Both the position numbers and the translations under genes were made by a program. A stretch of 64,000 nt of DNA from Helicobacter pylori (lineage in GTDB: Bacteria; Campylobacterota; Campylobacteria; Campylobacterales; Helicobacteraceae). Below the pieces are notes generated by a model that made no database searches, was not told where the DNA came from, and saw only the letters and a program-made list of their open reading frames with translations. The stretch lies in NCBI RefSeq assembly GCF_016755635.1, contig NZ_CP051500.1:1566536-1630535 (forward strand), given 5' to 3'. Positions 1 to 8,436 of the stretch are shown here, piece by piece. The stretch's first letter is position 1. Every line of letters begins with the position of its first letter.

Positions 1-2
1 TT

Positions 3-725
3 TTGTGCGCCAGTTTGTTACACCGCTATAGCGATCAAGACATAGAGGCTTTAAAGGAGTTGTTGGTCAAGTTTTACTACCAAGATTGGGTTGCAGGGCA
101 GACAAGATCCACACGCAGCCAAACTTGTTGCAATATCATTGATGCCTTGAAAGAAAAGAAAAGCGTAAGATACATCGCTTCTATTGTTGTAAAAAAATAT
201 TTAGATGATAAAAATATCACGCAACGCTTTAAGGACAATCTAAAAGACAGCAACTTATACACGAAATTCTACTTCGCTGGTAAATCCGTCAAAAAAAATT
301 CATGGGTCAAACCCATTCTCATTTTAGTGGAATATTTCATGAGCGATAACGCCAACCCCGCTTATATTAAAATGGATGACGATTTGCATGTTGAACGCAT
401 TTTGCCCCAAAACCCCGATCCTTCAAGCCAATGGGTGAAAGACTTTAGCGAAGAAGAAAGAGGGTTATACACGCATTCTTTGGCCAACCTCACGCTTTTA
501 GGAGGCACGAAAAACGCTCAAGCTTCAAATTTGGATTTCAAAGATAAAAAGAAAATCTACATGGGAGAAGAAATCAAGTTAAACAAGAAGAAACCTTTTA
601 AGGTGATGACTTGCTATAAGATGACCATAGACATTGCACACAAATACACAGAATGGACGCCTAAAAGTTTAGAAAAAAGAAAAGAAGAGTTGATTCAAAT
701 CATTGAGAGCGTTCTAACGCTCTAG
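3..725 (+). CDS. DUF262/DUF1524 (GmrSD-like) protein, C-terminal part
   Basis: The reading frame is open at the left edge, so the true start lies outside the window; the TTG at position 3 is probably internal. The visible 240 residues end in a DUF1524 HNH-like nuclease module. It has HVERILPQ at residues 129-136, NLTLLGG at 162-168 and following Asn and Lys residues (N171, N176, K180, K183), which matches the H..(I)LPQ...NLTLL...N...K pattern of GmrD-type proteins. By family knowledge these pair an N-terminal DUF262 ParB-like NTPase with this nuclease and act as type IV, modification-dependent restriction enzymes. The DUF262 half is not visible, so whether the gene is intact is unknown. It converges on the outer membrane protein gene, 10 bases away. 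Confidence 0.7.
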   Translation: MCASLLHRYSDQDIEALKELLVKFYYQDWVAGQTRSTRSQTCCNIIDALKEKKSVRYIASIVVKKYLDDKNITQRFKDNLKDSNLYTKFYFAGKSVKKNSWVKPILILVEYFMSDNANPAYIKMDDDLHVERILPQNPDPSSQWVKDFSEEERGLYTHSLANLTLLGGTKNAQASNLDFKDKKKIYMGEEIKLNKKKPFKVMTCYKMTIDIAHKYTEWTPKSLEKRKEELIQIIESVLTL

Positions 726-735
726 GGACGCGCCC

Positions 736-1464
736 CTAGAAAGTGAACACGTAATTCACATACCACGAATACACGCGCCTAAACCCTATATCCAAATTTT
801 TTGCAGTGATGTAGGGGTTTTTCTTTAGCATGGGGAATTTCACGCCCGCTTCAATGCTAGAATGCTTTAAGATCCTTAAGCGAGCCCCCACATTGAATAA
901 AAATTGGAAAGAAGTGGCTTTTTTGCTCACAAGGGCTTGTTCCACTAAAATGCCCTCAAAGCTCGGCGTTGCCATAAGCCATGAATTACCGGCCAATTGC
1001 ACCCCACCAAAAGCCCCCAAACTCATGATGCCGTTATTAATGACATTGACCATCACATCCATAGCCCCCCCATAAGTGAGCATGTTCGGCTCAAAGGTTT
1101 TAGGATCAGCAAGGCTTGTTAAACGATTGATTTCTTGTTTCCCAAGAATTTGACCCGCCAATCGCGCCACTTCGCTGTTATAGTTAGGGTTTTTAAGCCT
1201 AATAGAATTGGCATGAGCGTAGTCAAAAAACCCATAAAGGCGTAAGCCAAAGTGTTTTTCAAAGAAAAATTGATACCCTAAAAGCGCGTCAAAGCCTTTG
1301 ATAGTAGCGTTGGTGGCTTGTTTTTGAGAATTAATATCCGCATGCATTTGGGCTTGCCCTTGCAAATAACCCGCTCCTAAAAAAACGCCATTGCCATCCA
1401 TGGCTAATAGCGCGTTCATAGAAACAATCAAAGCCAATAAAGATTGAGAAAAAAATTTTTTCAT
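736..1464 (-). CDS. Hor-family outer membrane protein
   Basis: 242 residues. The N-terminus MKKFFSQSLLALIVSMNALLA is a clear signal peptide with probable cleavage after the Ala-rich end. The mature chain has alternating aromatic and polar stretches, and the C-terminus NYVFTF has the terminal Phe expected of a beta-barrel recognised by the BAM machinery. Size and termini match the small H. pylori Hor proteins; from memory this position corresponds to HP1395 (horL). It would sit in the outer membrane; no transported substrate or ligand can be read from the sequence. It diverges from nadK across about 180 bases of A/T-rich DNA. Confidence 0.8.
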   Translation of the reverse strand: MKKFFSQSLLALIVSMNALLAMDGNGVFLGAGYLQGQAQMHADINSQKQATNATIKGFDALLGYQFFFEKHFGLRLYGFFDYAHANSIRLKNPNYNSEVARLAGQILGKQEINRLTSLADPKTFEPNMLTYGGAMDVMVNVINNGIMSLGAFGGVQLAGNSWLMATPSFEGILVEQALVSKKATSFQFLFNVGARLRILKHSSIEAGVKFPMLKKNPYITAKNLDIGFRRVYSWYVNYVFTF

Positions 1465-1635
1465 GTGTGATTTCTTAACATAATGTTTACATTCTTAAAA
1501 AGAATACCCAAAAAACAATTAAAAACGATTAAAGAATGAAACATTAACCACAATAAAAACTTTTCATGAATTTCACATAAGATGATAAAAAAGCATTAAA
1601 ACCCCTTTTTTAAAATTTTGTTTCAAGCTTTAAGC

Positions 1636-1641
1636 TACAAT
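1636..1641 (+). promoter_or_regulatory. -10 box of nadK, placing transcription start on the ATG
   Basis: TACAAT lies seven bases before the ATG at 1648. With normal -10 spacing, transcription would begin at or next to the start codon, giving a leaderless mRNA. No Shine-Dalgarno sequence is visible before 1648, which fits. Confidence 0.45.
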
Positions 1642-1647
1642 ATACGA

Positions 1648-2502
1648 ATGAAAGATTCACATCAAACTATCGGCGTGTTTGTGCGGCCTACTCATTATCA
1701 AAACCCTCTTTTTAACGAGCTAGAGCAGGCTAAAGAATGGGTTTTAAAGCTTTTAGAAGATGAGGGGTTTGAAAGCTTTATGATTGATAGCCTTGATGGG
1801 GCAAAAGATGAACGATTGATAGAAAAAGCTGATGCGTTTTTGTGTTTAGGGGGCGATGGCACGATTTTAGGGGCTTTAAGAATGACGCATTCTTACAATA
1901 AGCCATGTTTTGGGGTTAGAATTGGGAATTTAGGGTTTTTGAGCGCGGTTGAATTGAACGGGTTGAAAGATTTCTTACAAGATCTCAAGCAAGATAGGAT
2001 CAAATTAGAAGAACATTTGGCTTTAGAGGGCCGTATTGGAAACACCTCTTTTTATGCGATCAATGAAATCGTGATCGCCAAGAAAAAAGCTTTAGGGGTT
2101 TTAGACATCAAGGCATGCGTGGGCCATACGCCCTTTAACACCTATAAAGGCGATGGGCTTATCATTGCCACGCCCCTAGGCTCAACCGCTTATAATTTGA
2201 GCGCTCATGGGCCGATTGTGCATGCCTTAAGCCAAAGCTATATTTTAACGCCCCTGTGCGATTTTTCTTTAACGCAACGCCCTTTAGTGTTAGGAGCGGA
2301 ATTTTGCTTGAATTTTTGTGCTCATGAAGACGCTCTTGTGGTCATTGATGGGCAAGCCACCTATGATTTGAAAGCTAACCAACCCCTATACATTCAAAAA
2401 AGCCCCACGACCACCAAACTCTTACAAAAAAATTCAAGGGATTATTTTAAAGTGCTTAAAGAAAAGCTATTATGGGGGGAAAGCCCTAGCAAAAAAAGAT
2501 AA
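1648..2502 (+). CDS. nadK: NAD kinase
   Basis: 284 residues from the ATG at 1648; an upstream in-frame TTG at 1618 is less likely because the conserved fold begins with TIGVFVRP. The enzyme phosphorylates NAD with ATP (or polyphosphate) to make NADP in the cytoplasm. The signature GGDGT is at residues 68-72, followed by the NE/D motif region and KGDGLIIATPLGSTAY, the second conserved NAD-kinase block. The next block reads SAHGP where many relatives have SAGGP, a mild variation. It lies 22 bases upstream of recN and is probably co-transcribed with it. Confidence 0.95.
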   Translation: MKDSHQTIGVFVRPTHYQNPLFNELEQAKEWVLKLLEDEGFESFMIDSLDGAKDERLIEKADAFLCLGGDGTILGALRMTHSYNKPCFGVRIGNLGFLSAVELNGLKDFLQDLKQDRIKLEEHLALEGRIGNTSFYAINEIVIAKKKALGVLDIKACVGHTPFNTYKGDGLIIATPLGSTAYNLSAHGPIVHALSQSYILTPLCDFSLTQRPLVLGAEFCLNFCAHEDALVVIDGQATYDLKANQPLYIQKSPTTTKLLQKNSRDYFKVLKEKLLWGESPSKKR

Positions 2503-2524
2503 AAAAGATAAAAGGGTAAAAAAC

Positions 2525-4099
2525 ATGCGAGATTTCAATAACGCTCAAATCACACGCTTAAAAGTGCGTCAAAACGCTGTTTTTGAAAAATTGGATTTGG
2601 AGTTTAAAGACGGCTTGAGCGCGATTAGTGGGGCTAGTGGGGTGGGCAAAAGTGTTCTGATTGCGAGCCTTTTAGGGGCGTTTGGGCTTAAAGAGAGCAA
2701 CGCTTCAAACATTGAAGTGGAATTGATCGCACCCTTTTTAGACACGGAAGAATACGGCATTTTTAGAGAAGATAACCACGAACCTTTAGTCATCAGCGTG
2801 ATTAAAAAAGAAAAAACGCGCTATTTTTTAAACCAAACAAGCCTGTCTAAAAACACGCTCAAAGCGTTATTAAAAGGTTTGATCAAACGCCTATCCAACG
2901 ACAGATTTAGCCAGAATGAACTCAATGATATTTTAATGCTCTCCTTATTAGATGGCTATATTAAAAACAAAAACAAGGCGTTTAGCCCCCTTTTAGACGC
3001 GTTTGAAGAAAAATTCACCCATTTAGAAAAGCTAGAAAAAGAAAGGCGATCGTTAGAGGATAAAAAGCGTTTCCAAAAGGATTTAGAAGAGCGTTTGAAT
3101 TTTGAAAAAATGAAATTAGAGAGATTGGATTTAAAAGAAGATGAATACGAACGCCTTTTAGAGCAAAAAAAATTGCTTTCTAGTAAGGAAAAATTGAACG
3201 ATAAAATCGCTTTGGCGTTAGAGGTGCTAGAAAATACCCATAAAATCACGCATGCTTTAGAGAGCGTGGGCCATAGCGCTGAGTTTTTAAAAAGCGCTTT
3301 ATTAGAAGCGAGCGTTCTATTGGAAAAAGAGCAGGCTAAATTAGAAGAGTGCGAGCGTTTGGATATTGAAAAAGTGCTAGAAAGGCTTGGCATGCTAAGT
3401 GGGATCATTAAGGATTACGGGAGTATTATGCATGCTAAAGAACGATTAGGGCATGTTAAAAACGAATTGCATAATTTAAAAGAAATTGATAGCCATTGCG
3501 AAACTTACTACAAAGAAATAGAGCAACTAAAAACCGAATGCTTGAAATTGTGCGAAGAAATAAGCGGCTTTAGAAAAGAGTATTTAGCCGGTTTTAACGC
3601 TCTTTTAAGCGCTAAAGCGAAAGATTTGCTCCTAAAAAGCCCCAGTTTGGTTTTAGAAGAAGCCCCCATGAGCGAAAAAGGTGCTCAAAAACTCGTTTTG
3701 AATTTGCAAAATTCCCAATTAGAAACCTTAAGCTCTGGAGAATACAGCCGCTTGAGGTTGGCGTTCATGCTTTTAGAAATGGAGTTTTTAAAGGATTTTA
3801 AAGGCGTGTTGGTGTTAGATGAAATGGATTCCAATTTGAGTGGTGAAGAGAGTTTAGCAGTCTCTAAAGCCCTTGAAACCTTAAGCAGCCATTCGCAAAT
3901 CTTTGCCATTTCGCACCAAGTCCATATCCCAGCGCTCGCTAAAAACCATATTTTAGTCTTCAAAGAAAACCACAAAAGCCTTGCAAAAACCCTTAATAAC
4001 GAAGAAAGGGTTTTAGAAATCGCGCGCATGATAGGGGGGAGCGAAAACATAGAGAGCGCGATTTCTTTCGCTAAAGAAAAATTAAAGGCGCAAGAATGA
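2525..4099 (+). CDS. recN: DNA repair ATPase RecN
   Basis: 524 residues of SMC-like architecture. The Walker A motif GASGVGKS is at about 36-43. A long Lys/Glu-rich coiled coil fills the middle (about 150-370). The ABC signature LSSGEYSR is near 402 and Walker B VLVLDEMDSN near 430. RecN binds DNA ends and helps recombinational repair of double-strand breaks. It is slightly shorter than typical RecN (about 550), the loss being in the coiled coil. The stop overlaps the next gene by four bases (ATGA), so the two are translationally coupled. Confidence 0.95.
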   Translation: MRDFNNAQITRLKVRQNAVFEKLDLEFKDGLSAISGASGVGKSVLIASLLGAFGLKESNASNIEVELIAPFLDTEEYGIFREDNHEPLVISVIKKEKTRYFLNQTSLSKNTLKALLKGLIKRLSNDRFSQNELNDILMLSLLDGYIKNKNKAFSPLLDAFEEKFTHLEKLEKERRSLEDKKRFQKDLEERLNFEKMKLERLDLKEDEYERLLEQKKLLSSKEKLNDKIALALEVLENTHKITHALESVGHSAEFLKSALLEASVLLEKEQAKLEECERLDIEKVLERLGMLSGIIKDYGSIMHAKERLGHVKNELHNLKEIDSHCETYYKEIEQLKTECLKLCEEISGFRKEYLAGFNALLSAKAKDLLLKSPSLVLEEAPMSEKGAQKLVLNLQNSQLETLSSGEYSRLRLAFMLLEMEFLKDFKGVLVLDEMDSNLSGEESLAVSKALETLSSHSQIFAISHQVHIPALAKNHILVFKENHKSLAKTLNNEERVLEIARMIGGSENIESAISFAKEKLKAQE

Positions 4100-5403
4100 A
4101 ATTTTTTCTTTTAAAGAAATTCAGCGAATTTTTAAACACCCAAACGCATTTTAATCTCAAACGCTTGAGCGCGTCTAGTTTTTTATTAGAGGCTTTTTCT
4201 AAAGAAAAACACGCCTTTGTTTTAGATTTGAATGCGCCTTATATCGGTTTGTCCAAAAAACCCCCAGAGAGCGTTTTAAAAAACACTTTAGCGTTAGATT
4301 TTTGTTTGAATAAATTCACCAAAAACGCCAAAATTTTACAAGCAAACGTCATTGATAACGATCGGATTTTAGAAATCACAGGCGCTAAAGATTTGGCTTA
4401 TAAGAGTGAAAATTTTATTTTGCGTTTAGAAATGATCCCTAAAAAAGCCAACCTCATGATTTTAGATAAAGAAAAATGCGTGATAGAAGCCTTTCGTTTT
4501 AATGACAGGGTCGCTAAAAACGATATTTTAGGGGCATTGCCTCCTAATATTTACGAGCATCAAGAAGAGGATTTGGATTTTAAGGGATTGTTAGACATTT
4601 TAGAAAAAGATTTTTTATCCTATCAGCACAAAGAATTGGAACACAAAAAAAATCAAATCATCAAGCGATTAAATATTCAAAAAGAACGCTTGAAAGAAAA
4701 ATTAGAAAAATTAGAAGATCCTAAAAATTTACAGCTGGAAGCGAAAGAATTGCAAACTCAAGCCCAGCTCTTGCTCACTTACCAGCATTTAATCCATAAG
4801 CATGAAAATTGCGTGGTTTTAAAGGATTTTGAAGATAAAGAATGCGCGATTGAAATTGATAAGAGCATGCCCTTAAACGCTTTTATCAATAAAAAATTCA
4901 CTCTCAGTAAAAAAAAGAAACAAAAATCGCAATTCTTGTATTTAGAAGAAGAGAATTTGAAAGAAAAAATCGCTTTTAAAGAAAATCAAATCAACTATGT
5001 TAAAGGAGCACAAGAAGAAAGCGTTTTAGAAATGTTTATTCCGGTAAAAAATTCTAAAATCAAACGCCCGATGAGCGGGTATGAAGTGCTGTATTATAAG
5101 GATTTTAAAATCGGTTTAGGGAAAAACCAAAAAGAGAATATCAAACTCTTACAAGACGCAAGAGCGAATGATTTGTGGATGCATGTAAGAAATATTCCTG
5201 GATCGCATTTGATCGTTTTTTGCCAAAAGAACGCACCCAAAGATGAGGTCATTATGGAATTAGCCAAAATGTTGATTAAAATGCAAAAAGATGTGTTTAA
5301 TAGTTACGAAATTGACTACACGCAGCGAAAATTTGTCAAAATCATCAAAGGAGCTAATGTCATTTACTCAAAATACCGAACTATTAGTCTAAAGGACACT
5401 TAA
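4096..5403 (+). CDS. NFACT/RqcH-family protein (fibronectin-binding A homologue)
   Basis: 435 residues. The N-terminal NFACT-N region is followed by a highly charged coiled coil (about 165-300) and a C-terminal NFACT-R domain containing DARANDLWMHVRNIPGSH near residue 353. That motif defines the RqcH/Tae2/NEMF family, which rescues stalled 50S subunits by adding alanine tails to nascent chains. Older annotations call such proteins fibronectin-binding because of Gram-positive surface relatives, but no signal peptide is present and a cytoplasmic ribosome-quality-control role is the better inference. It is shorter than Bacillus RqcH (about 570). It starts inside the recN stop. Confidence 0.85.
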   Translation: MKFFLLKKFSEFLNTQTHFNLKRLSASSFLLEAFSKEKHAFVLDLNAPYIGLSKKPPESVLKNTLALDFCLNKFTKNAKILQANVIDNDRILEITGAKDLAYKSENFILRLEMIPKKANLMILDKEKCVIEAFRFNDRVAKNDILGALPPNIYEHQEEDLDFKGLLDILEKDFLSYQHKELEHKKNQIIKRLNIQKERLKEKLEKLEDPKNLQLEAKELQTQAQLLLTYQHLIHKHENCVVLKDFEDKECAIEIDKSMPLNAFINKKFTLSKKKKQKSQFLYLEEENLKEKIAFKENQINYVKGAQEESVLEMFIPVKNSKIKRPMSGYEVLYYKDFKIGLGKNQKENIKLLQDARANDLWMHVRNIPGSHLIVFCQKNAPKDEVIMELAKMLIKMQKDVFNSYEIDYTQRKFVKIIKGANVIYSKYRTISLKDT

Positions 5404-5421
5404 ACACTTAAGGAGGTTAGC

Positions 5422-5718
5422 ATGGGTGTTTCCGCTTTAGGCAATGTAACTTATATCAATCAAAACGCTCCTTTAAATTCTGCTATCCAACAGGGTGCAA
5501 GAAGTGATATGCTGGATTTAGCACAAAGCTTTCAAAGCAAGCTTGAATTAGCCCAAGAAACAAGGGCGTTAGAAAACATGCAAGCTATTAGCGATAAGGA
5601 CTCTAAAGAAGGCTCCAAAAACCGCTATCCAAACAGCCAAAGGGCTAAGGCGTTTGGCTTGGAAGAAGAAGAAATTGAATTGTGGCATGAAGAACATTTG
5701 CTGGATATTGTGGGGTAG
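5422..5718 (+). CDS. Small conserved protein of unknown function
   Basis: 98 residues, preceded by an excellent ribosome binding site (AAGGAGG about six bases before ATG). The chain is hydrophilic and largely helical by composition (SKLELAQETRALENMQ), with an acidic C-terminal stretch (LEEEEIELWHEEH). There is no signal peptide or membrane segment. I do not recognise a family; the N-terminal region with Asn, Gln and Ser faintly recalls small flagellar or chaperone-like proteins, but that is not enough for a call. It follows the RqcH-like gene by 18 bases and is probably in its operon. Confidence 0.75.
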   Translation: MGVSALGNVTYINQNAPLNSAIQQGARSDMLDLAQSFQSKLELAQETRALENMQAISDKDSKEGSKNRYPNSQRAKAFGLEEEEIELWHEEHLLDIVG

Positions 5719-5745
5719 GGTGTCGCGAATAACCCCTATCCTTTC
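5712..5745 (+). terminator. Hairpin terminator overlapping the stop codon
   Basis: GGGTAGGG (5713-5720) can pair with CCCTATCC (5734-5741) over eight base pairs with one G-U, loop of 13, followed by CTTTCATG. The stem includes the TAG stop of the upstream gene. It probably ends the nadK-recN run. The U-tract is short. Confidence 0.5.
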
Positions 5746-5855
5746 ATGAGTTTAAAATAAAATAATCAAGTCTCCGTTTTTTAAACATTAAAAGATTTTA
5801 GCTATCAATATCAATCACAATAGAATCTTGTATTTTTAACAAAAGGGAATGCGCC

Positions 5856-6833
5856 ATGTTAAGGGGTGTCAAAAAAGCGGTTTTTAGGGTTTTGTGTTTG
5901 GGGGCGTTGTGTTTAGGGGGGTTAATGGCAGAGCAAGACTCTAAAGAGCTTATATTTTCAGGTATCACTATTTACACGGATAAAGATTTCACTAGGGCTA
6001 AGGAATATTTTGAAAAAGCTTGCGAATTACACGATGCTGATGGTTGCGCGATCTTAAGAGAGGCTTATTCTAAAGTCATAGCGAGAGAAAACGCAAGAGA
6101 AAGTATTGAAAAAGCTCTTGAACACACCGCTACTGCTAAAGCTTGCAAATCAAACGATGCTGAAAAATGCAAGGACTTAGCAGAGTTTTATTTTAATGCA
6201 AACGATCTTAAAAATGCTTTAGAATATTACTCTAAATCTTGTAAGTTAAATAATGTTGAAGGGTGTATGCTGTCAGCAACTTTTTATAACGATATGATAA
6301 AGGGTTTGAAAAAAGATAAAAAAGATCTAGAATATTATTCTAAAGCTTGCGAGTTAAACTATGGCGATGGCTGTGCGATTTTAGGGGGTATTTATCATAA
6401 TGGTGAAGGCGTAACACAAAATTTTAAAAAAGCTTTCAAATATTACTCTAAAGCTTGCGAGTTGAATAATGGTGAAGGGTGTTCTAAATTAGGAGGGGAT
6501 TATTTTCTTGGTGAAAGCGTAACGCAAGATCTTAAAAAAGCTTTTGGATATTACTCTAAAGCTTGCGAATTAAACGAGGCTCTAACATGCACGCTTGTAG
6601 GAGAGTTTTATCGTGATGGCGAAGGCGTAGCAAAGGATCTTAAAAAAGCTTTTGAATATTCTGCCAAAGCTTGTGAATTGAACGATGCTAAAGGGTGTTA
6701 CGCTCTAGCAGCGTTTTATAATGAGGGTAAAGGCGTAGCAAAGGATGAAAAACAAACGACAGAAAACCTTGAAAAGAGTTGCAAGCTAGGATTAAAAGAA
6801 GCATGCGATATTCTCAAAGAACAAAAACAATAA
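5856..6833 (+). CDS. Sel1-repeat cysteine-rich secreted protein (Hcp-like)
   Basis: 325 residues. A signal peptide (about residues 1-25, ending LGGLMA) is followed by a run of roughly 36-residue alpha/alpha repeats of the Sel1 type. Each repeat carries two Cys spaced seven residues apart (CELNDAKGC pattern) and a GxGVxKDxKKA turn. This is the signature of the Helicobacter cysteine-rich proteins, where the Cys pair forms a disulfide within each repeat and the protein is periplasmic or secreted and immunogenic. Seven or eight repeats are visible; the first ones are more divergent and lack the GxGV turn. I cannot assign it to a named Hcp (A-G, X). A promoter is likely in the A/T-rich 5750-5840 stretch. 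Confidence 0.85.
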   Translation: MLRGVKKAVFRVLCLGALCLGGLMAEQDSKELIFSGITIYTDKDFTRAKEYFEKACELHDADGCAILREAYSKVIARENARESIEKALEHTATAKACKSNDAEKCKDLAEFYFNANDLKNALEYYSKSCKLNNVEGCMLSATFYNDMIKGLKKDKKDLEYYSKACELNYGDGCAILGGIYHNGEGVTQNFKKAFKYYSKACELNNGEGCSKLGGDYFLGESVTQDLKKAFGYYSKACELNEALTCTLVGEFYRDGEGVAKDLKKAFEYSAKACELNDAKGCYALAAFYNEGKGVAKDEKQTTENLEKSCKLGLKEACDILKEQKQ

Positions 6834-6871
6834 AATCCTAGCCCTATTAAGCCCCATTAAACAGCTTTCGT

Positions 6872-7735
6872 TTAACTGGTCGCTTTTATGATATTTAACA
6901 AGCCCTTTGTCCTCTCAAAAAGAGAAAATGGCGGTGGAATCTCTTGGTATCTGGCCTTTGGGGGTCTTTTGATCAAAGTGTTAGCGCATTTGGAAAAATC
7001 AATCAAATCCATTGTCGTTTTGATGTAGCTAGGCAAGTTTAACAGGCATATTTCAAAGAGTTTATAGCTCGCTAAAGCGTCCGCATAGGCTCTGTGGCTG
7101 ACTTCTATGCCAAACCCTAAAAGCTCTTTTAAAAAGCTCAAAGAATAACGCATGGATAAAATAGCTCGTTTGGATAAATCCAGAGTGCAAAGCTTTAAAT
7201 TCAATAAGGGGCAATGCAATTTTTCCACAAAATAACGCCCTAAAAAGTTGTAATCAAAATTAGCGTTATGGGCCACAAACACGCTATTGCCTAAAAAAAG
7301 CCGCAGTTCTTGCAAAGCTTCATGCACGCTTGGGGCGTTTAGGGTGTCTTCATAAGCGATGCCTGTAAGCTCAGCGATATAATCAGGAACGCTTTTGACT
7401 TTCACAAGGGTTTCAAAACGATTGATAATTTCCCCCCCTTTCACTTGCACGGCCCCGATTTCTAAAATCTCATGTTTTATGGGGCAAGAGCCGGTGGTCT
7501 CTAAATCAATAAAGGAAAAAACCTCATCTTTAAGGGGGGTTTTAAGGTTTTTGAGCGTGATTAAATTTTCGCTCGTTTCTATGAAATTAAGCCCGCACGC
7601 TTTTAAATATTCCAAATTGATTTCATCATAAATAAGGCGAGAGAGCGATTTTTCTAGCATGCCCAAGCTTAAATCCTGGTGCTTTAAGCGAGCGATTAGG
7701 GCTTGAATGTCTTTATGCAAGAGGCTGTCTAGCAT
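6872..7735 (-). CDS. dnaQ: DnaQ-like 3'-5' exonuclease (DNA polymerase III epsilon family)
   Basis: 287 residues from the ATG at 7735; a longer frame to 7843 would lie inside rpe and is not conserved-looking. The exonuclease motifs are complete: ExoI FIDLETTG (D77, E79), ExoII HNANFDYNFL (D161) and ExoIII HRAYADA (H214, D219), giving the DEDDh active site. It would proofread for the replicative polymerase or act as a stand-alone 3' exonuclease. An N-terminal extension of about 70 helical residues precedes the nuclease, which is typical of the epsilonproteobacterial protein. It overlaps the end of rpe by 23 bases. Confidence 0.85.
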   Translation of the reverse strand: MLDSLLHKDIQALIARLKHQDLSLGMLEKSLSRLIYDEINLEYLKACGLNFIETSENLITLKNLKTPLKDEVFSFIDLETTGSCPIKHEILEIGAVQVKGGEIINRFETLVKVKSVPDYIAELTGIAYEDTLNAPSVHEALQELRLFLGNSVFVAHNANFDYNFLGRYFVEKLHCPLLNLKLCTLDLSKRAILSMRYSLSFLKELLGFGIEVSHRAYADALASYKLFEICLLNLPSYIKTTMDLIDFSKCANTLIKRPPKARYQEIPPPFSLFERTKGLLNIIKATS

Positions 7736-8366
7736 TCTGTAAGCCTTCAATAGCCAGCTTACGATCTTTGGATTTAAAAATATAACTCCCTGAAACCACC
7801 ACATCCACGCCCGCTTGTTGGAGTTCAAAGATATTTTTATCATTCACGCCACCATCCACTTCTAAAAGGCAGCTCGGGTTGTAGCGTTTGATCAATTCCT
7901 TGACTTTCAGGCACTTTTCTAGCACCAGATCTAAAAACTTCTGCCCGCCAAAGCCCGGATTCACGCTCATTAAAAGCACTAGCCCCACGCTTTCTAGCAA
8001 GTATTTAACGCTCTCTTCATGCGTGTGGGGGTTTAGGACAATTCCTGGCGTGATGCCTGAATTTTTAATGAGTTGCAACACCCTGTGGGGGTGTTTTTCA
8101 TTTTCTGCATGAATGCTGATGATTTGCGGTTTTAAAGGAGCGAACAATTCTACAAAAAAGCTCGCATTTTCTACCATTAAATGCACATCTAAAGGCACTT
8201 GGCTCATTTGAGTAACATTCTCTAAAACCACAGGCCCCATCGTTAAATTAGGCACATAATGCCCATCCATCACATCCACATGCAAAAAATCAGCGTTACT
8301 CACGCTCTCTATCTCTTTGGCTAAATGCATAAAATCAGCGCTCAAAAGGCTCGGAGCTACTTTCAA
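7713..8366 (-). CDS. rpe: Ribulose-phosphate 3-epimerase
   Basis: 217 residues, the usual length. It interconverts ribulose 5-phosphate and xylulose 5-phosphate in the pentose phosphate pathway. The TIM-barrel starts with VAPSLLSADF, followed by the metal-site strand LHVDVMDGHYVPNLT, then HLMVE, the MSVNPGFGGQKF phosphate-binding loop and LEVDGGVN. All expected metal and catalytic residues are present. It is transcribed with the DnaQ-like gene, whose start lies within its last codons, and diverges from fbp, the other sugar-phosphate gene here. Confidence 0.96.
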   Translation of the reverse strand: MKVAPSLLSADFMHLAKEIESVSNADFLHVDVMDGHYVPNLTMGPVVLENVTQMSQVPLDVHLMVENASFFVELFAPLKPQIISIHAENEKHPHRVLQLIKNSGITPGIVLNPHTHEESVKYLLESVGLVLLMSVNPGFGGQKFLDLVLEKCLKVKELIKRYNPSCLLEVDGGVNDKNIFELQQAGVDVVVSGSYIFKSKDRKLAIEGLQNARQPLA

Positions 8367-8436
8367 AATACTTCCCTATTTTCAATGTTTTCAAGTAAAA
8401 TATTAGCATCTTTAATCAAATCATAAAAGGGTTTTT

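Noticed and set aside
1618..1647. TTG start for NAD kinase
   Set aside because: The extra ten residues are not family-like and cross the -10 box; ATG at 1648 is better.
2956..3408. 150-codon minus-strand frame inside recN
   Set aside because: Ser/Phe/Asn-rich antisense of the Glu/Lys coiled coil; typical shadow.
7736..7843. Extended N-terminus of the DnaQ-like protein
   Set aside because: It overlaps the rpe coding region by 131 bases and reads as non-conserved Trp-rich sequence.
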